DNA of 64,000 bases from Microbulbifer sp. YPW1 (lineage in GTDB: Bacteria; Pseudomonadota; Gammaproteobacteria; Pseudomonadales; Cellvibrionaceae): NCBI RefSeq assembly GCF_013367775.1, contig NZ_CP055157.1, forward strand, positions 4,414,001 to 4,478,000, in the 5' to 3' direction. The notes beneath the pieces were generated by a model. It worked only from the letters and a program-made list of their open reading frames with translations. It had not been told where the DNA came from and searched no databases. Shown here one piece after another: positions 1 to 7,869 of this stretch. Positions within the stretch are counted from its first letter, which is position 1. Each line of letters starts with the position of its first letter. The position numbers and the translations under genes were made by a program.

Positions 1-701
1 AGCGGGTACAACAACTGGAAAAGACGCTCGAACAGACCCTGAAAATTCAGGGGCAACTGCTGGAGCTGGTCAATGAACTGAACAGCAGATTCGAGCCCGG
101 CGAGGGGGAAGAAGGGACCCGGCACGCAGGTATCGCCTCCACGCAGCACGATATGGTTTCCAGCGAACCGCCGCAAAACCATCACCAGAACCGCTACGAT
201 CGCATGCGTGAAAACCAGATCCGCCAGCTTACCGAAGAGGGATTCAGTCCCGAGCGCGCCGCTTTTATCGTGGATAAGCAGGAGCGTATTCAGTATGAAC
301 AGATGCAGTTCAGCTACGAATACCACCACATGAAGGACAAGCGCTCGCCGGAGGCCAAGGCCCTGCAGGAAAAGATGCAGACCTACAGCAACCCGCGCCG
401 GGTATTCGAGAATGAGCTGACGGATGCAGAATTCGAACAGTACCTGCAGGCTTTTGGCGGGCGAACGGAAATGGAAATTGGCGACCTGCTGGACGGCACG
501 CCGGCGCATGAGGCGGGCCTGCGACCCGGCGACAAAATAATCCGCTACAACAACGAGCGTATCTACCATATGGGCGACCTGCGCACCCAGGTCTACCAGG
601 CCAAGCCCGGGACCTCGGTCGAGGTGGAGATTCAGCGCAAGGGAAGCTCGGCCCCGGAAACCATCTATCTCCCCGCGGGCCCGCTCGGTATTCGCGGCTA
701 G
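1..701 (+). CDS. Coiled-coil/PDZ domain protein, 5' truncated
   Basis: The reading frame is open from base 3, so the start lies outside the window and at least 232 residues are visible. The first visible 25 or so residues are rich in Leu, Gln and Glu and look like a coiled coil. A charged helical middle follows, then a C-terminal PDZ domain over about the last 75 residues, including the stretch GLRPGDKIIRYNNERI. PDZ domains bind peptide C-termini, often in envelope proteases or scaffolds, but no protease domain is visible here. An in-frame ATG at 153 would give only 182 residues and would drop the coiled coil. The substrate or partner is unknown. Confidence 0.75.
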   Translation, partial: RVQQLEKTLEQTLKIQGQLLELVNELNSRFEPGEGEEGTRHAGIASTQHDMVSSEPPQNHHQNRYDRMRENQIRQLTEEGFSPERAAFIVDKQERIQYEQMQFSYEYHHMKDKRSPEAKALQEKMQTYSNPRRVFENELTDAEFEQYLQAFGGRTEMEIGDLLDGTPAHEAGLRPGDKIIRYNNERIYHMGDLRTQVYQAKPGTSVEVEIQRKGSSAPETIYLPAGPLGIRG

Positions 702-726
702 CGCTGGCAGCTTCCCTTACATCCAC

Positions 727-766
727 AAAAAAGGCGATGGTCACCGACCATCGCCTTTTTTTTGTT
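727..766. terminator. Bidirectional intrinsic terminator
   Basis: A perfect 10-bp stem, GGCGATGGTC (733-742) and GACCATCGCC (746-755), with loop ACC is flanked by A-runs on the left and T-runs on the right. It lies between the PDZ gene and lysS, which converge, and can stop transcription from both sides. Confidence 0.9.
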
Positions 767-809
767 TTTTGCTGGCTCTTGGTTTCGCGAGCAGCGCTTT
801 CCGTGAAAT

Positions 810-2303
810 TTACTCTGCAGAAACTTCCGGGCGCATATGCGGGAACAGCAGTACGTCGCGAATGGAAGGAGAATTGGTCAACAGCATTACCAGGCGATCG
901 ATACCAATACCTTCACCAGCGGTCGGCGGCAGTCCGTATTCCAGCGCGCGGATATAGTCGGCATCGTAGTGCATGGCTTCATCGTCACCGGCATCCTTCT
1001 CAGCCACCTGCGCTTTGAAGCGCTCTGCCTGATCTTCCGCATCATTCAACTCGGAGAACCCGTTGGCGATTTCGCGGCCGCCGACGAAGAATTCAAAGCG
1101 ATCGGTCACGAACGGGTTATCGTCGTTGCGACGCGCCAGTGGCGAAACTTCGGTCGGGTATTCGGTGATGAAGGTCGGCTGGTCGAGACGGTGCTCAACG
1201 GTTTTCTCGAAAATTTCAATCTGGATTTTGCCCAGCCCCCAGATATCCTTGAGCGGAATCTCCAGGTTTTGCGCAACCTTCTTAGCGCTCTCAATATTGT
1301 CGATATCGGAGGCTTTCAGTTCCGGGTTGTATTTGAGGATCGAGTCGAACACGCTGATACGGTCGAACGGCTTGGCAAAGTCATAGCTGCTGTCCTGGTA
1401 ATTGACGGTGGTGCTGCCAAGGACGTCGGTGCAGATGCCGCGGATCATGTTTTCGGTGAGATCCATCAGGTCGTTGTAGTCCGCGTACGCCTGGTAGAAC
1501 TCGAGCATGGTGAACTCGGGGTTATGGCGCGTGGAGAGACCTTCGTTGCGGAAGTTGCGGTTGATTTCATACACGCGTTCAAAGCCACCGACTACCAGAC
1601 GCTTGAGGTAGAGTTCCGGCGCGATACGCAGGTACATGTCGATGTCGAGTGCGTTATGGTGGGTCACAAACGGACGCGCGGTGGCACCGCCGGGAATGAC
1701 CTGCAACATGGGGGTTTCCACTTCCATGAAGTGGTTGTTATTCAGGTAGCTGCGGATGTAGCTGATCACTTCGGAGCGAATACGGAATACGTCGCGGGAT
1801 TCCGGGGTGGCGATCAGGTCCACGTAGCGCTGGCGATAGCGCATTTCCTGGTCTGCGATGCCGTGGAATTTCTCCGGCAGCGGACGCAGGGCTTTGGTGA
1901 GCAGGCTGTACTCTTCGCAGTTGACGTAAAGGTCGCCCTTACCGGATTTGTGCAGCTGGCCTTTTACACCGACGATGTCGCCGATATCCCAGGTGCCCCA
2001 GCGTTCTTTGATGCCTTTCTGCGCGGTTTTGTCGGCGTACAGCTGGATGCGGTCGGTGACGTCCTGGATGACCATGAAGGGGCCGCGCTTGGCGAGGATA
2101 CGGCCGGCAACGCAGGCGGTATTGCCTTCGGTTTCCAGTTCTTCCTTGGATTTTTCACCAAACTCTTTTTGCAGGTCGGCGGCGAGGTTTTCGCGGCGAA
2201 AGCTGTTCGGGAAGGCGTTGCCCTTCTCGCGCATGGCACTCAATTTGGCGCGGCGCTCGGCGATCAGTTTGTTTTCGTCTTGCTGAGTTGGTGTGTTGCT
2301 CAT
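810..2303 (-). CDS. lysS: Lysyl-tRNA synthetase, class II
   Basis: Charges tRNA-Lys with lysine in the cytoplasm. The 497-residue length is normal for bacterial LysRS. An N-terminal OB-fold anticodon-binding domain (about 60-150) precedes the class II catalytic core. Motif 2 is visible as [14 protein letters not shown] (about 251-264) and motif 3 as [11 protein letters not shown] (about 465-475). It lies downstream of prfB on the same strand, as in E. coli, but separated by 305 bases filled with hairpins, so independent expression or transcript processing is possible. Confidence 0.97.
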   Translation of the reverse strand: MSNTPTQQDENKLIAERRAKLSAMREKGNAFPNSFRRENLAADLQKEFGEKSKEELETEGNTACVAGRILAKRGPFMVIQDVTDRIQLYADKTAQKGIKERWGTWDIGDIVGVKGQLHKSGKGDLYVNCEEYSLLTKALRPLPEKFHGIADQEMRYRQRYVDLIATPESRDVFRIRSEVISYIRSYLNNNHFMEVETPMLQVIPGGATARPFVTHHNALDIDMYLRIAPELYLKRLVVGGFERVYEINRNFRNEGLSTRHNPEFTMLEFYQAYADYNDLMDLTENMIRGICTDVLGSTTVNYQDSSYDFAKPFDRISVFDSILKYNPELKASDIDNIESAKKVAQNLEIPLKDIWGLGKIQIEIFEKTVEHRLDQPTFITEYPTEVSPLARRNDDNPFVTDRFEFFVGGREIANGFSELNDAEDQAERFKAQVAEKDAGDDEAMHYDADYIRALEYGLPPTAGEGIGIDRLVMLLTNSPSIRDVLLFPHMRPEVSAE

Positions 2304-2400
2304 GATCTATCACATGTCTTTAGGTGTGTTTCGGACTTCGTAACTCTCGGGAGTTCTTGGTTGGAGTCCGTGACGGCGGAACATCGGCTATTCCGTTTCG

Positions 2401-2563
2401 ATTAAATTGCCGGGAGCAATTTAATACAGCGAAGCTGGCCGAAGGGCCAGGCACATGGACGTGCCCGGTAAAACCGCTGTAAATACGTCCATGTACGCTG
2501 CGTCGGCGACGTCCCTGTCGCCGACGCTTTCGAAACTTAATCCCCGGCACTTGCCCTTCGCTT
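2401..2563. repeat. Compound hairpin element between prfB and lysS
   Basis: The 305-base prfB-lysS gap holds no gene. It holds successive perfect hairpins: ATTAAATTGC/GCAATTTAAT (2401-2425), CTGGCC/GGCCAG with loop GAAG (2435-2450), GCAC/GTGC with loop ATGGAC (2451-2464), and CGTCGGCGAC/GTCGCCGACG with loop GTCCCT (2501-2526). The stretch 2475-2535 aligns with 43903-43963, sharing CGCTGTA, TGTACGCT and a hairpin of the same size. The outer flanks are also partly complementary (GAAGGGC near 2441, GCCCTTC near 2553). It looks like a dispersed intergenic repeat family. Its function is unknown. Confidence 0.6.
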
Positions 2564-2608
2564 CCTACCAAATTACTTCGTTAGCAGGATACGAAAGCAA
2601 ACTAGACC

Positions 2609-3704
2609 TTAGAGGCCTGCCTTCAGGCTCGCTTCAATAAACTGATCCAGGTCCCCATCCAGCACTGCCTGGCAGTTGCTGGTCTGAACGCTGGTGCGCA
2701 GGTCTTTGATGCGCTGGTCGTCCAGTACGTAGGAGCGGATCTGGCTGCCCCAGCCGATGTCGGATTTGCTCTCTTCCATCGCCTGCTTTTCGGCATTGCG
2801 CTTCTGCATTTCCTGCTCGTAGAGTTTTGCCCGCAGCATCTTCCAGGCTTTATCGCGGTTCTGGTGCTGGGAGCGTTCACTCTGACAGGCAACGACGATG
2901 CCGGATTCGATATGGGTCAAACGCACGGCAGAGTCGGTTTTGTTCACGTGCTGACCACCGGCACCGGAGGCGCGGTAGGTGTCTTCACGCACCTGGGATT
3001 TGTCCACTTCGATCTCGATGTTGTCGTCGATCTCGGGAGAGACGAAAACGGAGGTGAACGAGGTGTGGCGGCGGTTGCCGGAGTCGAACGGGGATTTCCG
3101 TACCAGGCGGTGTACGCCAGTTTCGGTGCGCAACCAGCCGAAGGCGTATTCGCCCTGGAAGTGGATGGTGGCACTTTTGATGCCCGCAACTTCGCCAGCA
3201 GAGGCTTCTTCCAGGGTGGTTTTGAAGCCGTGGGCTTCGCCCCAGCGCAGGTACATGCGCAGCAGCATTTCGGCCCAGTCCTGGGCTTCGGTGCCGCCGG
3301 AGCCGGCCTGGATATCCAGATAGGCGTTGTTCGCGTCGGTTTCGCCGGAGAACATGCGGCGGAACTCGAGAGTTTCCAGCTGCTGCTGCAGGCCTTCGAG
3401 TTCGCTGGCGACTTCCGCTACGGAATCTTCATCGTCCTCTTCCACGGCCATGTCGAGCAGCTCGCGGCAGTCGCTGATGCCACTGTCGAGGTCATCGATG
3501 GTCTTTACCACGGCTTCGAGGGAGGAGCGTTCGCGACCCAGGTCCTGGGCGCGGTCGGGGTCGTCCCAGACACTGGGCTCGGCCAGTTCCAGTTCGACTT
3601 CGGTCAGGCGTTCTTTCTTGCCAGCGTAGTCAAAGATACCCCCTAAGAACGTCGGTGCGCTCTTCGAGGTCTTTCAGCTGGTTGAGAAGCGGATTGATTT
3701 CCAT
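2609..3704 (-). CDS. prfB: Peptide chain release factor 2 with programmed +1 frameshift
   Basis: Recognises UGA and UAA stop codons and releases the finished peptide. The gene is in two frames. Codons 1-24 run from ATG at 3704 and end at an in-frame TGA (3630-3632). The second frame begins with GAC at 3631 and runs to 2609. Skipping one base gives a 364-residue protein, the usual RF2 length. The slip site CTT TGA C is preceded by an internal Shine-Dalgarno-like AGGGGG (3639-3644), the classical autoregulatory arrangement. In the joined protein the anticodon-like SPF is at about 204-206 and the catalytic GGQ at about 249-251. This is not a pseudogene. Confidence 0.97.
3630..3644 (-). promoter_or_regulatory. 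RF2 +1 frameshift site
   Basis: On the minus strand the site reads AGGGGGTATCTTTGA then C. The AGGGGG pairs with 16S rRNA and pushes the ribosome forward while UGA waits for RF2. Low RF2 therefore favours the shift and more RF2 is made. This feedback is well established for the family; the sequence match here is complete. Confidence 0.95.
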
Positions 3705-3740
3705 AGATGCGTCGGCTTCTGTCGGTTAAATCGGGCGCGC

Positions 3741-3769
3741 ATTCTACCTCAGGCAGCCCCGAGAAATAA
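3741..3769 (-). promoter_or_regulatory. Candidate prfB promoter
   Basis: A good -10 hexamer, TAGAAT, reads on the minus strand at 3741-3746, about 37 bases before the prfB ATG. The -35 region 17 bases further (TTATTT, 3764-3769) is poor. Called only from the -10 and its position. Confidence 0.35.
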
Positions 3770-3851
3770 GGGGGCAAGCCACCGGCGCAGGTGTTTGGCC
3801 GCAACTGCCTTCGAGTCGCTGGCCGATGTCCAGTGTAGACGCGATGGCATC

Positions 3852-3881
3852 TTGAGACGCCGGCGGCGACAGCGCTAGAAT
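3852..3881 (+). promoter_or_regulatory. Candidate sigma-70 promoter of the pectinesterase gene
   Basis: TTGAGA (3852-3857) and TAGAAT (3876-3881) each match the consensus at five of six positions and are 18 bases apart. The start would fall near 3888, giving a leader of about 45 bases to the ATG at 3935. Confidence 0.5.
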
Positions 3882-3934
3882 GGCCTGACCAAAAATGATA
3901 ACGATCAGACCAATTTTTGAACGGAGCTGATGTC

Positions 3935-5119
3935 ATGGCGACGAACACCTACCCTTCCCCCACCCTTGCTTCTCGCTTGTCGAGTGGTGTCCCTATGCTC
4001 TCCCGGGCGCGAACCGGCCTTGTGCGCCTACTGGCAGTCCTCGCGGTCTCTGGCTGTACGGAGGCCCAGCAGCGGAAGTACGACGCGGTAGTTGCGGCCA
4101 CATCCGGGGATATCGCACTGGCCAGCTACCCCACCATCGCGGAGGCCCTGGCACAGGCTCCAGCGCAGGGCGATGAACCGTACGTAATTTATCTCCCTGT
4201 CGGGCAGTACCGGGAAAAAGTACTGGTAGATAAACCCAACGTGCACCTGGTTGGCGCCGACCGCGACAAGACGGTCATCAGTTACGGTGACTACGCGGGT
4301 ATGCCGGCCCCCGATGCCGAACCGGGCTCGGGCGTAACGATGGGTACCTTTGCCACCGCGACACTGACAGTGGAAGCAAAGGACTTCCGCGCGGAAAACC
4401 TGACCATTGAAAACAGTTTCGACTTTCTCGCCACCGATGCCCTGCCCAAAGATCATACCGACAAGATCAATGGCACACAGGCGGTCGCGCTGGAAACCGG
4501 CGTTAACAGCGATCGCTCCGCGTTTCGCAATGTGCGCCTGCTGGGCTATCAGGACACGCTGTTTGTCCAGGGAGGACGCAGTTACTTCGTGGACAGCGTG
4601 ATCGAAGGCAACGTGGATTTTATCTTTGGCGCAGGGCAGGCACTGTTCGAGGACAGCGATATCGTGACGCGCCCGCGGGGTACGAAACGGGAAAATGTGG
4701 GTTACGTGACGGCACCGAGCACCGATATCAGCAACGCGTTCGGACTGGTATTTCTAAACTGCAGGCTGCTGAAGGCACCGGGTGTGCCCGCCAGCTCATC
4801 TCCGCTTGGACGCCCCTGGCACCCCACGACGACCTTCCCCGATGGCCGCTATGCGGACCCGGATGCCATTGGTGCCGCGGTGTTTATCAATTCCTACATG
4901 GATGACCACATCACTGCAGACGGCTGGGCGTCCATGCGCGGCACCAGTAGAGACGGCAGTAAAAGTACGGTATTCACACCGGAAAGTGCGCGATTCTTCG
5001 AGTATCAAAGCCACGGCCCCGGCGCCAAGCCACACCCCCAGCGACGTCAGTTGAGCGATGCGGAAGCGGAAACCTATACCCGCGATCGCATTCTGGCGGG
5101 CTGGCAACCGTCTTTCTGA
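3935..5119 (+). CDS. Pectinesterase (pectin methylesterase) lipoprotein
   Basis: Removes methyl esters from pectin, opening it to lyases; carbohydrate esterase family 8. The family signature is clear: GYQDTL with catalytic Asp207, and NVDFIFG with nucleophile Asp228. The 21-residue spacing equals that of the Erwinia enzyme. A conserved LGRPW follows. The N-terminus has a hydrophobic stretch ending in the lipobox VSGC, so it is probably a lipoprotein facing the periplasm or cell surface. ATG at 3935 has GGAG eight bases upstream. ATG at 3995 would give a shorter, very typical signal peptide and cannot be excluded; a TTG at 3917 is less likely. No other pectin gene is in the window. Confidence 0.9.
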   Translation: MATNTYPSPTLASRLSSGVPMLSRARTGLVRLLAVLAVSGCTEAQQRKYDAVVAATSGDIALASYPTIAEALAQAPAQGDEPYVIYLPVGQYREKVLVDKPNVHLVGADRDKTVISYGDYAGMPAPDAEPGSGVTMGTFATATLTVEAKDFRAENLTIENSFDFLATDALPKDHTDKINGTQAVALETGVNSDRSAFRNVRLLGYQDTLFVQGGRSYFVDSVIEGNVDFIFGAGQALFEDSDIVTRPRGTKRENVGYVTAPSTDISNAFGLVFLNCRLLKAPGVPASSSPLGRPWHPTTTFPDGRYADPDAIGAAVFINSYMDDHITADGWASMRGTSRDGSKSTVFTPESARFFEYQSHGPGAKPHPQRRQLSDAEAETYTRDRILAGWQPSF

Positions 5120-5146
5120 ACGGCCATATATCCACGCGCCAGCGCT

Positions 5147-5536
5147 TTATTCGCCGCTGGCGAGATGATCCAGAATGCCGCATTTGGGCGAGTCGTCTCC
5201 GGCACAGGCGTCAGCGAGCCCTCGCAGGCTGCTGCGCATCGCCCTGAGACTTTCCAGCTGCTGCTCAACCTGTAGCAGCTTTTCTTCCACCAGCAATTTG
5301 GCATCGTGACTGCGTCGATCGGGGTTTCGATACAGCGCCAACAGCTCCCGTACCTCCTCAACCGTAAAGCCACAGGCCCGGGCGCGCTGGATAAACTGCA
5401 GCGTAGCCACATCGGACTGGCTGTACTCCCGGTAGCCATTGGGATTGCGCTGCGGTACGAGCAGATCAATCGACTCGTAATACCGCAACGCTTTTGCCGT
5501 AAGCCCCGCACGCTGGGCCGCTTGTGAAATATTCAT
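5147..5536 (-). CDS. cueR: CueR-type copper-responsive MerR regulator
   Basis: DNA-bending transcription activator that senses Cu(I), Ag(I) or Au(I) in the cytoplasm. The 129-residue protein has an N-terminal MerR helix-turn-helix (1-70), a dimerisation helix, and the metal loop CAGDDSPKC, giving Cys111 and Cys119. These match the two Cu(I) ligands of E. coli CueR, and Ser76 matches the Ser77 typical of monovalent-ion sensors. The ATG has GAGGAG seven bases upstream. A matching long-spacer promoter lies just upstream, so it probably regulates itself. No copper ATPase or oxidase is adjacent; those targets would be elsewhere. Confidence 0.9.
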   Translation of the reverse strand: MNISQAAQRAGLTAKALRYYESIDLLVPQRNPNGYREYSQSDVATLQFIQRARACGFTVEEVRELLALYRNPDRRSHDAKLLVEEKLLQVEQQLESLRAMRSSLRGLADACAGDDSPKCGILDHLASGE

Positions 5537-5573
5537 GGTGAACTCCTCACAGCAATCCTGTCCATTTGCAGAA

Positions 5574-5604
5574 ATTCTGGAGGTTACCGTAAGGGGAAGG
5601 TCAA
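5574..5604 (-). promoter_or_regulatory. CueR-type promoter/operator with 19-bp spacer
   Basis: On the minus strand TTGACC (5599-5604) and CAGAAT (5574-5579) are separated by 19 bases, longer than the usual 17. This is the hallmark of promoters untwisted by MerR-family activators. The spacer begins with the copper operator half-site (ACCTTCC followed by CCTTACG); the second half, GTAACCT, is degenerate. It drives cueR, about 38 bases downstream of the -10. Confidence 0.8.
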
Positions 5605-5617
5605 GACGGCAGCCGGG

Positions 5618-6142
5618 CTAGCGCTGCTGCGGCGCACTGCCCGAGGTTGCCTGCGCGCAATCGGTAAACTGGTACTGGCCTTCCTTGGCCGGATCGAAAC
5701 CCAGCTCCAGCGCCGCGTCGAGGAAGCTGGCGGGTATCCGATGCATCAGCACGTCGCCGGTGGCACCACCACATACCGCGGGATACATGCGATCGGTTCG
5801 CACTGCGCAGCGGGATTCCTGCACCCTTATGCCATTCTGCGCCAGCTCTGCACCACTGGCAGCGAGGCTTTTGCCGCCGCCTTCGCACTGCTTGTTACCC
5901 CGCGCTTCCATCACCCACAGGCTCTGATTGTCCTGCACAGGCTGACTGGCACCAGCGTCTGCGCCCGCCGCATCCTGTCCGGGCTGCTCTGCCCCGCCCT
6001 CGGGCTTCTGCTCACCTACAGACCCGCTTGAGGTCTCGCTTTTAGACTGAGTTTCCGGCGCTTGCTTTTGCGAAGAATCACACCCACCGATCGCCATCAA
6101 GCACACGGCCGCAATGGCGACTCTTAGCCATGTATGACACAT
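5618..6142 (-). CDS. Putative lipoprotein with Cys-containing C-terminal domain
   Basis: Function not recognised. From the ATG at 6142 (GGAG six bases upstream) the protein has 174 residues: a signal peptide ending in the lipobox AIGGC, a low-complexity linker of about 55 residues rich in Gln, Glu, Ser, Gly and Ala, then a domain of about 95 residues with four Cys that could form two disulfides. Two of the Cys are in RVQESRCAVRTDR and YPAVCGG. It is probably anchored in the outer or inner membrane facing the periplasm. Placement next to cueR does not prove a copper role, because the copper promoter lies downstream of this gene. Confidence 0.7.
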   Translation of the reverse strand: MCHTWLRVAIAAVCLMAIGGCDSSQKQAPETQSKSETSSGSVGEQKPEGGAEQPGQDAAGADAGASQPVQDNQSLWVMEARGNKQCEGGGKSLAASGAELAQNGIRVQESRCAVRTDRMYPAVCGGATGDVLMHRIPASFLDAALELGFDPAKEGQYQFTDCAQATSGSAPQQR

Positions 6143-6229
6143 AAAGCTCTCCTTTTGCCGAATTTCCATTTCTAAACCCGCTTTACCGAACTCTCAGGCT
6201 CTCCCGCCCGTGCGCGAAACCTGCATGTT

Positions 6230-6856
6230 TCAGCTTAGCGCGAGCCAGCCACCGACGCCGAGCATCAATGTGCCGGCAATCCGGTTCATCAGTCGCACAT
6301 TTTCACCCTGGTGCAGCAAGCGACTCAAAGTGCGACCGCCACTGGCATAGATCAGCATACAGATAAACTCCAGCGCCAGAATGATACACAACAGTACCAC
6401 CATCTGCGGCAACAGCGGCTTCCCCTGATGGATAAATGGCGGCAGCAACGCGATAAAAAATGCCCACCCCTTGGGGTTTGCCACCGCCGTGAGAAACCCC
6501 TGGCTAACCAGGGACCATCGGGGAATTGCCGGCTGCTCACCACTCGAGGGTTCTACCAGAACCATGCGCCCGCGCGCACGCCACATCTGGATGCCCAGGT
6601 ACGCCAGATAGGCGCCACCACAGTATTTGAACACCTGAAAAGCTGCCGGGTACTTGAGCATGAAACCGGCGACACCGAGCACCGCAGCAATGGCCACCAG
6701 CGCCACACCCCACAATTCACCGAGCATCATCCACAAGGTCCGACGCACACCAAACGCCATTCCCATGGTGAGCGCCAGGGTCATGCACATTCCCGGGGTT
6801 ATGGAGACAAAGAAAAACGTCGGCACAAACAGTGCGAGCAGAGACCAGTCCAGCAT
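6230..6856 (-). CDS. LysE/RhtB family amino acid exporter
   Basis: Inner-membrane exporter of the LysE/RhtB superfamily, which moves amino acids such as lysine, homoserine or threonine outward. From ATG 6856 (GAGGAG six bases upstream) it has 208 residues, the usual length, with about six hydrophobic segments. The family stretch ITPGMCMTLALTMGMAFGVRR is close to the N-terminus. A longer reading from 6910 adds 18 hydrophilic residues that family members lack. It follows the EamA gene after 25 bases on the same strand, and threonine biosynthesis genes lie 3 kb upstream. The substrate is not shown by the sequence. Confidence 0.85.
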   Translation of the reverse strand: MLDWSLLALFVPTFFFVSITPGMCMTLALTMGMAFGVRRTLWMMLGELWGVALVAIAAVLGVAGFMLKYPAAFQVFKYCGGAYLAYLGIQMWRARGRMVLVEPSSGEQPAIPRWSLVSQGFLTAVANPKGWAFFIALLPPFIHQGKPLLPQMVVLLCIILALEFICMLIYASGGRTLSRLLHQGENVRLMNRIAGTLMLGVGGWLALS

Positions 6857-6881
6857 TCGATACTCCTCAATTGCATCCGGG

Positions 6882-7793
6882 TCAGTGATGGGTGCCCTGG
6901 TGGTTCCCAAAATGGCTGACGAACATGCCAGCGAGCATCAGGCCACAACCAATCAGCTCGCGCCCGCTCAGCATTTCATTCAGGAACAGCCAGCCCGCGG
7001 CCACGGCAAACACAGACTCCAGGCTCATGATCACCGTAGCGTGGGACGGAGCCGCATTGCGCTGCCCGAGCAGCTGAAAAGTGAAGGCGATCGCGGTGGA
7101 GAAGATCATCATGTACGCAATCGGCCAGGCGGCATCCCAGGCCGCCTGCACGGTAGGCTGCTCCACCATCAGTGAAGCCACCGCAGACAGTACCCCACAC
7201 ACCAGAAACTGGATTGCAGCCAGTCGCAGCGCATCGTAGCGGTGTACCAGATAGTCCGCAGAGAGCACCTGTATCGCAAACACAAAGGCACTGGCAAACA
7301 CCATCAGGTCGCCGATCAACTGCGCCTCTTCGGAGAAGTCCGCAAGCCAGTACAGCCCAATCAGTGCCAGGGCCACCCCACCCCAGGTCCAGCGGTTGGT
7401 CCTGTGGCCCAGGGACAAACCGATAACCGGCACCAGCAACAGATAGAACCCGGTAATAAACCCTGCCCTTCCCGCCGTGGTATACAACAGGCTGGCCTGC
7501 TGCAATGCCGCACCAAGAAACAACCAGAAACCAAGCACAGCGCCGCCCGGCAGGCATTTACGCCAGCGATGGCTTACCGGTGTGCCGTCCTGTTCGCCGG
7601 GCTGTACATCCCGGCGCGAAGAAAGCCAGTAGACAATGGGGACCAGCAAAAGCCCGCCCAGGAAGAACCGCCACGCGTTGAACGCCAACGGCTCTATATG
7701 CTCCATGGCAATTTTCTGCGGCACAAACGCGAGGCCCCAGAAAAGTGCTGCCAGTAATAACAGAAGCTCGGCTCTCGCCTGTTTTTGATTCAT
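6882..7793 (-). CDS. EamA/DMT family transporter
   Basis: Drug/metabolite transporter superfamily protein of the inner membrane, about 303 residues with ten predicted helices arranged as two EamA repeats. The first begins LLLLAALFWGLAFVPQK, the second repeat lies around 150-300 and ends with GRELIGCGLMLAGMF. Members export amino acids, purines or other metabolites, and the substrate cannot be read here. ATG 7793 was chosen; a GTG at 7802 would add three residues, and neither has a strong ribosome-binding site. It probably shares a transcript with the LysE gene and may follow recJ. Confidence 0.85.
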   Translation of the reverse strand: MNQKQARAELLLLLAALFWGLAFVPQKIAMEHIEPLAFNAWRFFLGGLLLVPIVYWLSSRRDVQPGEQDGTPVSHRWRKCLPGGAVLGFWLFLGAALQQASLLYTTAGRAGFITGFYLLLVPVIGLSLGHRTNRWTWGGVALALIGLYWLADFSEEAQLIGDLMVFASAFVFAIQVLSADYLVHRYDALRLAAIQFLVCGVLSAVASLMVEQPTVQAAWDAAWPIAYMMIFSTAIAFTFQLLGQRNAAPSHATVIMSLESVFAVAAGWLFLNEMLSGRELIGCGLMLAGMFVSHFGNHQGTHH

Positions 7794-7869
7794 ACCACTC
7801 ACCGGGAAGTAGCGGGCACACCCATCGCGCCCGCTGATAGAAATAATTTGGGAAACCCGCTGATGATGC

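Noticed and set aside
837..2405. Long open frame (522 codons) on the plus strand over lysS
   Set aside because: It mirrors lysS in antisense, a result of high GC and codon bias; it has no recognisable domain.
3630..3632. In-frame TGA in prfB read as a nonsense mutation or selenocysteine
   Set aside because: The site has the exact frameshift context of RF2 and the downstream frame continues with a complete enzyme; no SECIS-like structure is needed.
3891..3914. Fur-like box before the pectinesterase (AATGATAACGATC)
   Set aside because: Only part of the 19-base consensus matches, and iron control of a pectinesterase has no other support here.
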